Origin: Microbacterium sp. SZ1
GTDB lineage: Bacteria > Actinomycetota > Actinomycetes > Actinomycetales > Microbacteriaceae
DNA: 64,000 nucleotides
Direction: 5' to 3'
Assembly: GCF_002362255.1 (NCBI RefSeq)
Contig: NZ_LPVV01000034.1
Span: 1 to 64,000, forward strand
Part shown: positions 19,987-27,620 of the stretch, one piece after another
How the letters are laid out: each line of letters begins with the position of its first letter
Numbering within the stretch: position 1 is the stretch's first letter
Program-made: the position numbers and the translations under genes
Notes under the pieces: model-generated
The model's input: the letters and a program-made list of their open reading frames with translations, nothing else
Told to the model about the DNA's origin: nothing
Databases searched by the model: none

Positions 19987-21462
19987 ATGTCTGCCGTCGA
20001 CACCGGTTCCATCACCACGCCCCCTCCCGCAGCGAGGGGCGAGATCGCGCGCAGCGACATGCGCGTCATCTGGCTGCTCCTCGTGGCCGCGTTCGTCGCC
20101 ATCCTCAACGAGACGACGATGGGGATCGCGATCCCGCATCTCAACACCGACCTCGGCATCCCGCCGGAGCTCGGCCAGTGGCTCACCAGCGCCTTCATGC
20201 TGACCATGGCCGTCGTGATCCCGACCACCGGGTTCATCCTGCAGCGCTTCACCACCCGGCAGGTCTTCATCGCCGCGATGACGGCGTTCTCACTGGGAAC
20301 CCTGGTCGCCCTGGTCGCGCCCGGCTTCACCGTGCTGCTGGCCGGCCGCGTGATCCAGGCCGCCGGCACCGGCATCATGATGCCGCTGCTCATGACCACG
20401 ATCATGAACGTCGTGCCGCCCCAGTCCCGCGGCCGCATGATGGGTCGCGTCGGTCTCGTGATCTCGCTCGCGCCCGCCATCGGCCCGACGCTCGCCGGCG
20501 CCGTGCTCGAAACGCTCAACTGGCGGGCGCTGTTCGCGATCGTCCTCCCGATCGCGATCGTGTCGCTCCTCATGGGCGCGAAGTGGATGACGAACCTCGG
20601 CGAGACCCGCGTCGTACCGCTCGACGTGCTCTCGATCCCGCTCGCCGCGCTCGGCTTCGGCGGTATCGTCTTCGGGCTCAGCCAGTTCGGCGGCGAGGGC
20701 GGATCGGGTCAGGCCGCCGGCATCATCGCGCTCGTCGTGGGCGCGGTCGCGCTCGCTCTCTTCGTGTGGCGTCAGCTCGTCCTGCAGCGCGTCGACGACG
20801 CCCTCCTCGATCTGCGCGTCTTCCGCGCCGTGAACTTCACGTTCTCGGTCATCATCATGACGATCCTCGCGCTGTCGATGTTCGGCACCCTCACCCTGCT
20901 GCCGCAGTACCTGCAGAACGTCGCGGGTCTGAACGCGCTCGAGTCCGGCCTGATCCTGCTGCCCGGGTCGGTGCTGATGGGTCTGCTCGGTCCGATCATG
21001 GGCCGCATCTACGACGCGAAGGGCACGCGCCCGCTGCTGATCCCCGGGACCATCCTCGTGTCGGCGTCGCTGTTCTTTTACTCGACCGTCGGCGAACACA
21101 CTGTCTTCTGGGTCCTCGTCCTGGTGCAGGCCGCGATGTCGGTCGGCCTCGCGATGTCGTTCACGCCGCTGTTCTCGGCGTCGCTCGGCTCGCTCGACCG
21201 CTCGCTGTACTCTCATGGCTCGGCGGTGCTCAACACGCTGCAGCAGGTGGGCGGCGCCGCCGGTGTCGCCCTGCTCACCGTGACCTACTCGTCGATCCTG
21301 CACGCGGGCGAGAGCGAGGGCCTGACCACCGCCGTCGCCGGAGCGCCGGGCGCGCGCATGGCGTTCCTCATCGCGGCGATCATCTCGCTCGCAGCGGTCG
21401 CGCTCAGCGCGTTCGTGCGCAAGCCCGCCGAGGAGCCGTCCGGCTTCCACGGCGGTCACTGA
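19987..21462 (+). CDS. DHA2 family MFS drug:H+ antiporter
   Basis: Inner-membrane efflux pump of 491 aa with about 14 hydrophobic spans, the DHA2 (14-span) layout. The span 1 motif LNETTMGIAIPHLNTDLGI and the motif C region APAIGPTLAGAVLE are present. The start is the ATG behind AGGAGG (19974-19979); the upstream in-frame ATG lacks such a site. It is transcribed away from the ABC exporter across a 168-bp gap, with no regulator gene beside it. The exported compound cannot be predicted. Confidence 0.93.
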   Translation: MSAVDTGSITTPPPAARGEIARSDMRVIWLLLVAAFVAILNETTMGIAIPHLNTDLGIPPELGQWLTSAFMLTMAVVIPTTGFILQRFTTRQVFIAAMTAFSLGTLVALVAPGFTVLLAGRVIQAAGTGIMMPLLMTTIMNVVPPQSRGRMMGRVGLVISLAPAIGPTLAGAVLETLNWRALFAIVLPIAIVSLLMGAKWMTNLGETRVVPLDVLSIPLAALGFGGIVFGLSQFGGEGGSGQAAGIIALVVGAVALALFVWRQLVLQRVDDALLDLRVFRAVNFTFSVIIMTILALSMFGTLTLLPQYLQNVAGLNALESGLILLPGSVLMGLLGPIMGRIYDAKGTRPLLIPGTILVSASLFFYSTVGEHTVFWVLVLVQAAMSVGLAMSFTPLFSASLGSLDRSLYSHGSAVLNTLQQVGGAAGVALLTVTYSSILHAGESEGLTTAVAGAPGARMAFLIAAIISLAAVALSAFVRKPAEEPSGFHGGH

Positions 21463-21489
21463 CCCCGGGGTGGCGCGCGGCGGGACGCG

Positions 21490-21639
21490 CTACTGCTTCT
21501 TCGGCCCCGGGAAGTGGCAGACGCCTCCGCTGCAATACCCGAGGCTGTCGTCGGCGTCGTCCAGCAGATTCAGGGTGCCGGGCAGCGGCGACAGCGCGGG
21601 GCGCTGCTCGTGCTCTGCGGGTTCCTGTGCGGTGGCCAT
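21490..21639 (-). CDS. Small protein with CX4C C-terminal motif
   Basis: A 49-aa reading frame that starts MATAQEPAEH and ends in CSGGVCHFPGPKKQ. Short actinobacterial proteins with a Leu-rich middle and a final CxxxxC-containing tail are frequently annotated as hypothetical proteins; I recognise the style but not a function. The composition (acidic middle, two cysteines near the end) looks protein-like. The GAGGG before the ATG is very close to the start, which weakens the case. It is convergent with the MFS gene and divergent from the acyltransferase gene. Confidence 0.5.
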   Translation of the reverse strand: MATAQEPAEHEQRPALSPLPGTLNLLDDADDSLGYCSGGVCHFPGPKKQ

Positions 21640-21771
21640 CCCTCGATGGTACGCCTGCTGCGCGCCTTCGGCGCCGTCCTCGCCCACGCCACCGACCGCG
21701 CATGCCCGCACACGGAGCGCGAGCGTGTCAACCGCCAGGGAATCGACAGCCCGCTCCCCTAGCGTTGAGGC

Positions 21772-22371
21772 ATGGTGACCCGACTCCTCGCCCGCCTCTA
21801 CTGGGCGCTCAGCCGCTGGACCCTGACCGTCGAGGCGGTGCCCGCCCGGCCGACCGTGCTGATCGGCGCCCCGCACACCTCCAACTGGGACTTCGTGCTC
21901 ATGCTGGCGATCGCATGGCGCCTCGGCATCGATGTGCGCTGGCTCGGCAAGAGCAGCCTGTTCCGGGGGTGGCGGGGTCCGATCATGCGGCGCCTCGGCG
22001 GCATCCCCGTCGATCGCTCCGACCCCGCACGCGTGGTGGGCGACGTGGTCGAGCGCGTGCACCGGGGCGAGGTGTTCGGCCTCGTCGTCACCCCCGACGG
22101 CACGCGCAGCGCGACGGGCTACTGGAAATCGGGCTTCTACCGGATCGCCCGCGAGACAGGCATGCCGGTGACGCTCGGATTCGTCGACCGCACGACGATG
22201 ACCACCGGGCTCGGGCCCGCCATCGAACTGACCGGCGATGTCGGTGCCGACATGGACCGCATCCGCGCCTTCTACTCCGACAAGGCGGGACTGCGCCCCG
22301 AACGCCGCCGCGAGCCGAGGCTCCGCGAGGAGACGGATCAGACCTCTTTGGACGTCTCCGACCGCGCGTAG
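21772..22371 (+). CDS. PlsC-like 1-acylglycerol-3-phosphate acyltransferase family protein
   Basis: 199 aa. The catalytic acyltransferase motif is HTSNWD (35-40), an HX4D match. The second motif region includes LGGIPVDRSD and the third TPDGTRSATGYWKSG, with a final block around GMPVTLGFVD. The length is at the short end for LPLAT enzymes and there is no strong membrane span, only a hydrophobic N-terminus. This short subgroup may act on acyl acceptors other than lysophosphatidate. The 3' end overlaps the convergent small ORF at 22338-22538 by 34 nt. Confidence 0.88.
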   Translation: MVTRLLARLYWALSRWTLTVEAVPARPTVLIGAPHTSNWDFVLMLAIAWRLGIDVRWLGKSSLFRGWRGPIMRRLGGIPVDRSDPARVVGDVVERVHRGEVFGLVVTPDGTRSATGYWKSGFYRIARETGMPVTLGFVDRTTMTTGLGPAIELTGDVGADMDRIRAFYSDKAGLRPERRREPRLREETDQTSLDVSDRA

Positions 22372-22538
22372 TCGAGGTCGTCATCGGTCAGTGTCTCGGC
22401 CATGCCGACGACAGCGCCGGTGATCTCTCGGATCTCCTCTCGGGCGATCTCGCCCACGTGCGGCGCGTGCTCGAAGACGCCGAGCCTCGCCTCGTCGGAG
22501 AGCTCGTTCCACCATTCCCTGATCGGCGGCAGAGTCAT
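22338..22538 (-). CDS. Small hypothetical acidic protein
   Basis: 66-aa protein starting MTLPPIREWWNELSDEAR and ending DYARSETSKEV. It is acidic and helical-looking, with no membrane span and no recognised domain. The start has a good ribosome-binding site (GAGAGGGGACC) about 4 nt upstream. The last 34 nt are antisense to the end of the acyltransferase gene. I judge it real because of the RBS and the residue composition, but function is unknown. Confidence 0.6.
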   Translation of the reverse strand: MTLPPIREWWNELSDEARLGVFEHAPHVGEIAREEIREITGAVVGMAETLTDDDLDYARSETSKEV

Positions 22539-22622
22539 CGTCGGTCCCCTCTCCCGGGCGAGCGGTCGATATGCGCGTCAAGAGTCTGGACAGCGGCGAG
22601 CGGCGACCGGGAAACTGTCGAC

Positions 22623-23147
22623 ATGGATTCGGAAGACCGCCCGCTGCACCCGATCGAACGCGATGACCGCGAGGACGGTCGAGATGAGACGGTCAACGAG
22701 CGCGCCGACCGCAACTGGGACGAACTGCTGCAGGAGCTCCGGGTGATGCAGACCGGCACGCAGATCCTCACGGGCTTCCTCCTCGCGGTCGCGTTCCAGC
22801 CTCGTTTCGAGGACATGGATGCCTTCCAGCGCGACGTCTACGTCGTGCTCGTCGGCCTGGCAGCTCTCGCGACCATCCTCGCACTCGCACCGGTCGGTAT
22901 GCACCGGGCGCTCTTCGGTCGCCAACGCAAGCCGCAGCTCGTGCGGGTGGCGGCGCGCATCGTGCGGATCGATCTGATCGTCATCGCGGCGCTCACGGTC
23001 GGCGTGACGACCCTCATCATCGACTTCACCGTCAACCGGTCGGCCGGCCTCATCGCGCTCGTGGCCTCGATCGTGGTGATCGTCGGGCTGTGGATCGCGA
23101 TGCCGACCCTCGTGCGACGGGCTCGGAACGACATCCACGAGAGATGA
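22623..23147 (+). CDS. DUF6328 family membrane protein
   Basis: 174 aa from the ATG reading MDSEDRPLHPIERDD. A charged N-terminal 40 residues precede the conserved segment WDELLQELRVMQTGTQIL, then four predicted membrane spans (about 48-64, 72-92, 115-136 and 140-160) and a short basic tail. This matches the DUF6328 family, often found near stress genes in actinobacteria; function unknown. Longer upstream reading frames are shadows. It converges on dps with a shared 12-bp hairpin. Confidence 0.85.
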   Translation: MDSEDRPLHPIERDDREDGRDETVNERADRNWDELLQELRVMQTGTQILTGFLLAVAFQPRFEDMDAFQRDVYVVLVGLAALATILALAPVGMHRALFGRQRKPQLVRVAARIVRIDLIVIAALTVGVTTLIIDFTVNRSAGLIALVASIVVIVGLWIAMPTLVRRARNDIHER

Positions 23148-23160
23148 GTCCGAGCCCGTC
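23116..23160. terminator. Candidate bidirectional hairpin terminator
   Basis: gacgggctcgga (23116-23127) and tccgagcccgtc (23149-23160) are exact reverse complements with a 21-nt loop. The left arm lies inside the last codons of the DUF6328 gene and the right arm just before the dps stop, so it could end both convergent transcripts. Confidence 0.5.
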
Positions 23161-23165
23161 GATTC

Positions 23166-23705
23166 TCAGCTGCCTGCGGGAGTGCGGTTCTCCGCGCTGA
23201 CCATCCATGCGAACTGCTCGAGGCTCTCGAGCACGGCGTGCAGGATGTCTGCCGAGGTGGGGTCTTCCTCGTCGACGGCGTCGTGCACGTCTCGCATCGT
23301 GGCGATGGCCGCCTCCAGGCGCGCGGTGATGAGGTCGATCGTGTCCTGGGTCGACACCTCGCCCATGGGGAAGGCGGGCAGGGAGGTCGTCTCCGCGATC
23401 GTGTCGGTGCGGCCGTCGGGAACGGCGTGGAGCGCGCGCATCCGTTCGGCGACCGTGTCGCTGAAGGTACGGGCGGCCTCGATGATCTCGTCGAGCTGAC
23501 GGTGGGTGTCGCGGAAGTTGCGCCCGACGACGTTCCAGTGCGCCTGCTTGCCCTGAAGCGACAACTCGATCAGGTCGACGAGCACTGTCTGCAGGTTCGC
23601 CGCGAGCGTGGGCGACGCGGTGAATCCCTTCTCGGCGTTCTGACGACGGGTGGTCTTCGCACCGCGCTTGTTCGTCGCGGTGCCGGTGCTCTTCTTCTCA
23701 GCCAT
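23166..23705 (-). CDS. dps: Dps family DNA-binding ferritin-like protein
   Basis: 179 aa. The ferroxidase residues at the dimer interface are all recognisable: H56 in QAHWNVVG, H68 and D72 in HRQLDE, and D83/E87 in SDTVAERMRAL. The N-terminal tail (about 28 residues, rich in Lys and Arg) fits DNA binding. The protein oxidises and stores iron using peroxide and coats DNA. The gene stands alone with its own upstream region; the manganese catalase lies about 4 kb away. Confidence 0.95.
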   Translation of the reverse strand: MAEKKSTGTATNKRGAKTTRRQNAEKGFTASPTLAANLQTVLVDLIELSLQGKQAHWNVVGRNFRDTHRQLDEIIEAARTFSDTVAERMRALHAVPDGRTDTIAETTSLPAFPMGEVSTQDTIDLITARLEAAIATMRDVHDAVDEEDPTSADILHAVLESLEQFAWMVSAENRTPAGS

Positions 23706-23807
23706 GTGTATCCTCCTGGCGGCGACGATAGCCGGGATGGTCCCTCGTGATCGAGGGGGTTGACACTCGTTCCCCGCAGCGCCGATGGTGGCGTGCGGAG
23801 GTCACGA

Positions 23808-24317
23808 ATGACAGAGAAGAACGTGCCGATCGACATCGCTCCGCTGAGCGCCGCGGATGCCGGCGAGGTGATGACGCTGCAGCGCGCCGCCTTCGTCTCG
23901 GAGGCTCAGATCTACGGCAGCGCCGACATGCCCCCGCTGACGCAAACGCTCGCCGAGGTCGAGGCGGAGCTGCGGTCGGGGTCGGGCCTCGGCGCCCGCA
24001 TCGGCGGCCGACTGGTCGGAGCCATCCGGTTCGCGGAGGACGAGCGGACGCTGTTGATCGGTCGCATCGCGATCGCCCCTGACATGCAGGGAGAGGGCAT
24101 CGGCCGGACGTTGCTGTCGGCGGCGGAGGAAGCGTCGTCGGCGGAGGAGGCCGAGCTGTTCACCGGAAGCCTCAGCGAGGCGAACATCCGCCTGTACGAG
24201 AAGTGCGGATACGTCGAGAGCGCTCGCATCCCGCAGGGCGACGGCACCGACCAGGTGTTCCTGCGCAAACCTCTGCATCCGGTGGGAGAACCCTCCGAAC
24301 CGGGCGCGTCGGGTTGA
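23808..24317 (+). CDS. GNAT family N-acetyltransferase
   Basis: 169 aa from the ATG preceded by GGAG (23798-23801). Motif A, the acetyl-CoA phosphate loop, is IAIAPDMQGEGIGRTLL, followed by motif B around ANIRLYEKCGYVE. The N-terminal part reads IDIAPLSAADAGEVM. These identify a single-domain GNAT. The substrate cannot be predicted. It is divergent from dps and 76 nt upstream of a HesB-like gene. Confidence 0.9.
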   Translation: MTEKNVPIDIAPLSAADAGEVMTLQRAAFVSEAQIYGSADMPPLTQTLAEVEAELRSGSGLGARIGGRLVGAIRFAEDERTLLIGRIAIAPDMQGEGIGRTLLSAAEEASSAEEAELFTGSLSEANIRLYEKCGYVESARIPQGDGTDQVFLRKPLHPVGEPSEPGASG

Positions 24318-24393
24318 TCCTGCCCACGGGGTTCGGCATCGTGGCCCGGACACGTCGCGACCGCCTCGTGTCCGCAACCGGAAGGAGAGTCTC

Positions 24394-24693
24394 GTGCTCA
24401 CCCTCACCGACAACGCAACCGCCATCGTGAACACCCTCGTCAGCCGTCAGACCGACGCCGCAGACGCCGGTCTCCGCATCCACTCGACGCCCGACCCCGG
24501 CCCCGACGGCGGCGCCCGCCTCGCGGTGCTCGTCGCGCCGGATCCCGAGCCGGCCGACCAGGTCGTCGAGGTCTCCGGCACCCGGCTGTTCCTCGACGAG
24601 ACCGCCGCCGCCGCGCTCGACGATAAGGTGCTCGACGCCGGCGTCGACGACGAGGGCGCCGTGTCCTTCGCCGTTCTCAGCCAGGTCGCCTGA
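24394..24693 (+). CDS. HesB/A-type Fe-S scaffold-like protein lacking cysteines
   Basis: 99 aa starting at GTG with AAGGAGAG upstream. The order LTDNATAIVNTLVSRQ, GLRIHSTPDP and LFLDETAAAALDDKVLD follows the A-type (HesB/IscA) beta fold. The protein contains no cysteine at all, whereas genuine IscA/SufA carriers use three. It therefore cannot ligate a cluster in the usual way. Such cysteine-less HesB-like proteins are known in actinobacteria without an established role. A 14-bp hairpin follows. Confidence 0.8.
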   Translation: MLTLTDNATAIVNTLVSRQTDAADAGLRIHSTPDPGPDGGARLAVLVAPDPEPADQVVEVSGTRLFLDETAAAALDDKVLDAGVDDEGAVSFAVLSQVA

Positions 24694-24710
24694 CCTCACC
24701 AGCTTCATCG

Positions 24711-24743
24711 CGGATGCCGTGGCTCACTGAGCCGCGGCATCCG
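24711..24743 (+). terminator. Hairpin terminator with CGGATGCC stem
   Basis: cggatgccgtggct (24711-24724) pairs with agccgcggcatccg (24730-24743), one G-U pair, loop cactg. It follows the HesB-like gene by 17 nt. The stem starts with the same CGGATGCC seen in the terminators at 35180 and 42303. Confidence 0.75.
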
Positions 24744-24825
24744 TGCGTCGGGGGTGCGGCGCACCCCTCTGCGCGTCTGGCATAGGTTGGGAGGACACCG
24801 AGCACCGCCGAGGAGGCGAACCCGG

Positions 24826-25170
24826 ATGAAGATCGCCCTGCTGCGCCGTTACGTGGTACTGGCCGGGACCCTGCACTTCCCGAGGGCCGCCGAGCAGCTC
24901 GGCATCCCGCTGGCCTCGCTGTACACGTCGCTCGACAAGCTCGAGGCCGAGGTCGGCCACACGCTCGTTGCCCGCGAGGGGACCCCGCGGCTGACCAGCG
25001 TCGGGACGCTGTTCCTCGCGGAGGCACGGGCGGCTGTCGCCGCCGCTCCGCCGCCTGCGCCGAAGGTGGCGGCGCCGGCCGGCGGCAAGGCGAAGGCGTC
25101 GAAGGGCAAGGGGCGCGCCCCGATCGTCAAAGGCCAGCCGAAGCCGTACAAGAAGCGTCAGGGGCGCTGA
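24826..25170 (+). CDS. Stand-alone LysR-type HTH protein with Lys-rich tail
   Basis: 114 aa from the ATG preceded by AGGAGG (24811-24816). Residues 1-60 match the LysR winged helix: RRYVVLAGTLHFPRAAEQLG, then SLYTSLDKLEAEVG and PRLTSVGTLFL. The 200-residue effector-binding domain is missing. Instead, an Ala/Pro linker (about 70-84) leads to a strongly basic tail with KGKGRAP and KPYKKRQGR. The stop is clean and no remains of the lost domain are seen downstream. It may be a small constitutive DNA-binding protein rather than a ligand-responsive regulator. Confidence 0.85.
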   Translation: MKIALLRRYVVLAGTLHFPRAAEQLGIPLASLYTSLDKLEAEVGHTLVAREGTPRLTSVGTLFLAEARAAVAAAPPPAPKVAAPAGGKAKASKGKGRAPIVKGQPKPYKKRQGR

Positions 25171-25174
25171 CCCG

Positions 25175-25333
25175 TCAGAGCCGGACGGCGTCCTGCGTCT
25201 CGAGCCCGGCGGACGAGCGCGTTCGCGCGGGCGAGGACACGTGCTCGTCAGCGCAGCCGGTCATCACGCCGACCTGCATGTCGATCACGAGCATGACCGT
25301 CCGCGAGCGCTGTCGTTCGGCACCGGTCACCAT
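25175..25333 (-). pseudogene. Remnant of an isochorismatase-family cysteine hydrolase
   Basis: A 52-codon minus-strand frame with ATG at 25333. Codons 12-25 read RTVMLVIDMQVGVM, which matches the N-terminal strand and catalytic Asp of isochorismatase-like hydrolases (LVIDMQ). The following residues do not continue the family; the Lys and Cys of the catalytic triad and about 130 residues are absent. I read this as a gene that lost most of its body by deletion. It could still express a short peptide. It lies between the LysR-type gene and the hydrolase. Confidence 0.6.
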
Positions 25334-25334
25334 G

Positions 25335-25895
25335 TCAGTCCCAGTCGAGGTACTCCTCGATGATCACACCGGTCTCGATCGGGTGATGCATCGGGAAGAG
25401 GTGGTCGCCGGTGATGGTCTTGATGCTGGAGCGGTCAGGAACGCTCGCCTGCAGGGCCTCGGCGTTCGCGGGCGGGGTGTCGGTGTCTTCCGCGCCCTGC
25501 ACGATCAGCACCGGGATCGCCGGCGCGACCGGGATGTCGACGTCCTCGACGCCGAGCAGGAGAAGCCCGTTCGCGCGGTCGGTGTGTGCGGCCACGAGGG
25601 CGCGGGCGATCGTGCCGCCGAAACCATGACCTCCGACCCAGGTGTCGTCGATGCCGACGTGGTCGATCACGGCGACGGCATCCTCGACCCGCTCCTCGAG
25701 CGTCGCGTCACCGGCTCGGTGCCCGATGCGCAGTACGTGGAAGCCCGCCTCCTCGGCGAGGTAGTGCGCAGCGACGCCGAGCACGTCGGCGGCGAGACCC
25801 TGCTCCTGGATGAGGACCAGCTTGACCGGACCGTCGCCCTCGTCGGCGAAGGGGATCGCGCGGCCGTCGGGCTCGAAGATCTGCGTGTCGGTCAT
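25335..25895 (-). CDS. Alpha/beta-hydrolase-fold protein, nucleophile replaced
   Basis: 186 aa with the layout of a small serine alpha/beta hydrolase: a strand-rich start (KLVLIQEQG), the nucleophile elbow, the acid segment VLIVQGAEDTDTPP and a C-terminal histidine in TGDHLFPMHHP. The elbow reads GGHGFGGT, where the family has GHSFGG, so glycine occupies the nucleophile position (codon GGT). A Ser hydrolase reaction is thus unlikely. It may bind rather than cleave a ligand. It is an isolated gene between a remnant and a peptidase. Confidence 0.75.
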   Translation of the reverse strand: MTDTQIFEPDGRAIPFADEGDGPVKLVLIQEQGLAADVLGVAAHYLAEEAGFHVLRIGHRAGDATLEERVEDAVAVIDHVGIDDTWVGGHGFGGTIARALVAAHTDRANGLLLLGVEDVDIPVAPAIPVLIVQGAEDTDTPPANAEALQASVPDRSSIKTITGDHLFPMHHPIETGVIIEEYLDWD

Positions 25896-25993
25896 GGGCG
25901 TGGTTCTCCTCGTGCCGTTCAGGGGGTGACGAGGGGCTTGCGGCGATGAGCTCGGCAGTCGCGGTCGTCCCCTCGCCCTCCAGCGTATCCCGC

Positions 25994-27418
25994 TCAGTCG
26001 CGCAGAGCGGATCTTCCCCGGCGGGCGATCTCCTGCCAGAGGTGCGCGATCGTGGCGGCGCCGTGCAGCAGCATCCGCACATCCACGCTCTCGTCGCTGG
26101 CGTGCCAGTGGTCCTCGGGCAGCCCGGTTCCGAGGAACGTCACCGACGCCCCGAGTTCGCGTGTCAGGAGCTCTGCAGGCCCTCCCCCCGCATTGCCCAT
26201 GCGTCCGCGCACCTCGGTTCCGTAGCCGCGGGCGAGGGCGAGCTCGAGGGCGTCGAGCATCGCGTCTCGAGGTGACGTGTACGGTTCCTGCGCGATCCGC
26301 TCGTCGACGGTCAGTTCGTACGCCGCTCCGACGGGCATCGCCGCGGCGACGTACTCCCTGAGGCGATCGGCGACGTCGTGGTTGCGCTGATCGGGAACGG
26401 TGCGGATGCTGAGCGAGGCCGTCGCCTCGCGCGGGATGACCGACCGTTCGATCCCTGTCGGATCCCCTGCGAGAAGCGAGATCACCTCGATGGCCGGTCG
26501 CACCCAGAGCCGCTCGGGAACGGTGTACCCGGCCTCCCCCGTGACCACTCGCGTCTCCGTGCGCTCGAGCCAGACGTCCTCGTCGAACGGGAGCTCGCTC
26601 AGCTCTCGGCGTCGCTCCGAAGACACGGCGGCGACCCCGTCGTAGAAGTCGGGGATGGCGATGCGCCCCGACTCGTCGTGCATTCCCGCGAGTATCCGCG
26701 CCAGGACCAGCGACGGATTCAGGGTGACCCCCGATGCGACCCCGCTATGCAGGTCGCGTTCGGGCCCCATCACGGTCAGAGTGGCGGTGAGGGTGCCGCG
26801 CATCGAGGTGACCGGCGCGGGCGCGTCATCCCGCCACTGGATCGTGTCGGAGAAGACGATCGCGTCGCATGCGAGCCGGTCGCGGTGCTCCTGAAGCAGA
26901 GCCTCGAGGTTCGGCGAGCCGATCTCCTCCTCGCCGTCGATGAGCAGCTTCACGTTCAAAGGCAGGTCACCGCAGGCGTCGAACGCTCGCAGCCCCCAGA
27001 TGTGCGCGAGCACCTGCCCTTTCGCGTCCGAGGTGCCCCGCCCGTAGAGACGTCCGTCGCGGAGCGCGGCGGTGAACGGCTCGGTCTCGCTCCATTCCTC
27101 GGGCTTCGCGTGCCGCACGTCGTGGTGGCTGTAGACGAGGATCGTGGGTGCCGCGGGGTCCACGAGTCGGTCGCCGAGCACGGCGAAGGAATCCCCGGTG
27201 GGCAGCAGTGTCGTCTCGAGCCCCGCGTCGCGCATCTCGCCCGCGATCCAGTGCGCCGATCGAGTCATGTCCATACGGCGGTCGGGAGCCGCCGACACCG
27301 AGGGGATCGCTACCCAGGCGGAGAGCCGCTCGACGATGTCGCCCGCGGCCTCCTCCAGGTACGAAGCGATCCCGTCGATCGCCTCGTCTTGTGCCGCGCG
27401 CGGTTCCGTCTCGTCCAT
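25994..27418 (-). CDS. M20 family metallopeptidase (dipeptidase-like)
   Basis: 474 aa. Zinc ligands and catalytic acids of the ArgE/DapE/CNDP clan are visible: H98 and D100 in YSHHDV, D131 in GRGTSDAKGQ, E163-E165 in DGEEEIG, and a distal His in the C-terminal HWHASDESVDVRM. The lid/dimerisation domain occupies roughly 200-360 and includes LHSGVASGVTLNP. The best family guess is a cytosolic nonspecific dipeptidase or amidohydrolase of the CNDP type. It is a single gene, and the exact substrate is unknown. Confidence 0.92.
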   Translation of the reverse strand: MDETEPRAAQDEAIDGIASYLEEAAGDIVERLSAWVAIPSVSAAPDRRMDMTRSAHWIAGEMRDAGLETTLLPTGDSFAVLGDRLVDPAAPTILVYSHHDVRHAKPEEWSETEPFTAALRDGRLYGRGTSDAKGQVLAHIWGLRAFDACGDLPLNVKLLIDGEEEIGSPNLEALLQEHRDRLACDAIVFSDTIQWRDDAPAPVTSMRGTLTATLTVMGPERDLHSGVASGVTLNPSLVLARILAGMHDESGRIAIPDFYDGVAAVSSERRRELSELPFDEDVWLERTETRVVTGEAGYTVPERLWVRPAIEVISLLAGDPTGIERSVIPREATASLSIRTVPDQRNHDVADRLREYVAAAMPVGAAYELTVDERIAQEPYTSPRDAMLDALELALARGYGTEVRGRMGNAGGGPAELLTRELGASVTFLGTGLPEDHWHASDESVDVRMLLHGAATIAHLWQEIARRGRSALRD

Positions 27419-27620
27419 GCGGCCACCCTGGCCTTCTGTCCTGATCCCCGCTTCGGGGTTGACTCTGCCTGCCAGGCCTCGCTACAGGCCGGTCGAGAAG
27501 CGGTTCACAGGCTGGCGCGCGATTGTCGCAGGGATGAGCCGATCTGGAAACCCCCCTCGTGATCCGGCGTCACGAGCGTTGCATGGCCAGTCCACCGACA
27601 GACGATCAGAAAGGCGCACC

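Noticed and set aside
17761-21462. Divergent ABC exporter and MFS pump as an antibiotic biosynthesis or resistance cluster
   Set aside because: No biosynthetic or regulatory genes accompany them; ordinary efflux genes explain the data.
19896-23147. 1083-aa plus-strand frame over the MFS, acyltransferase and DUF6328 genes
   Set aside because: It is a chance open frame through other genes; only its last 174 codons form the real DUF6328 protein.
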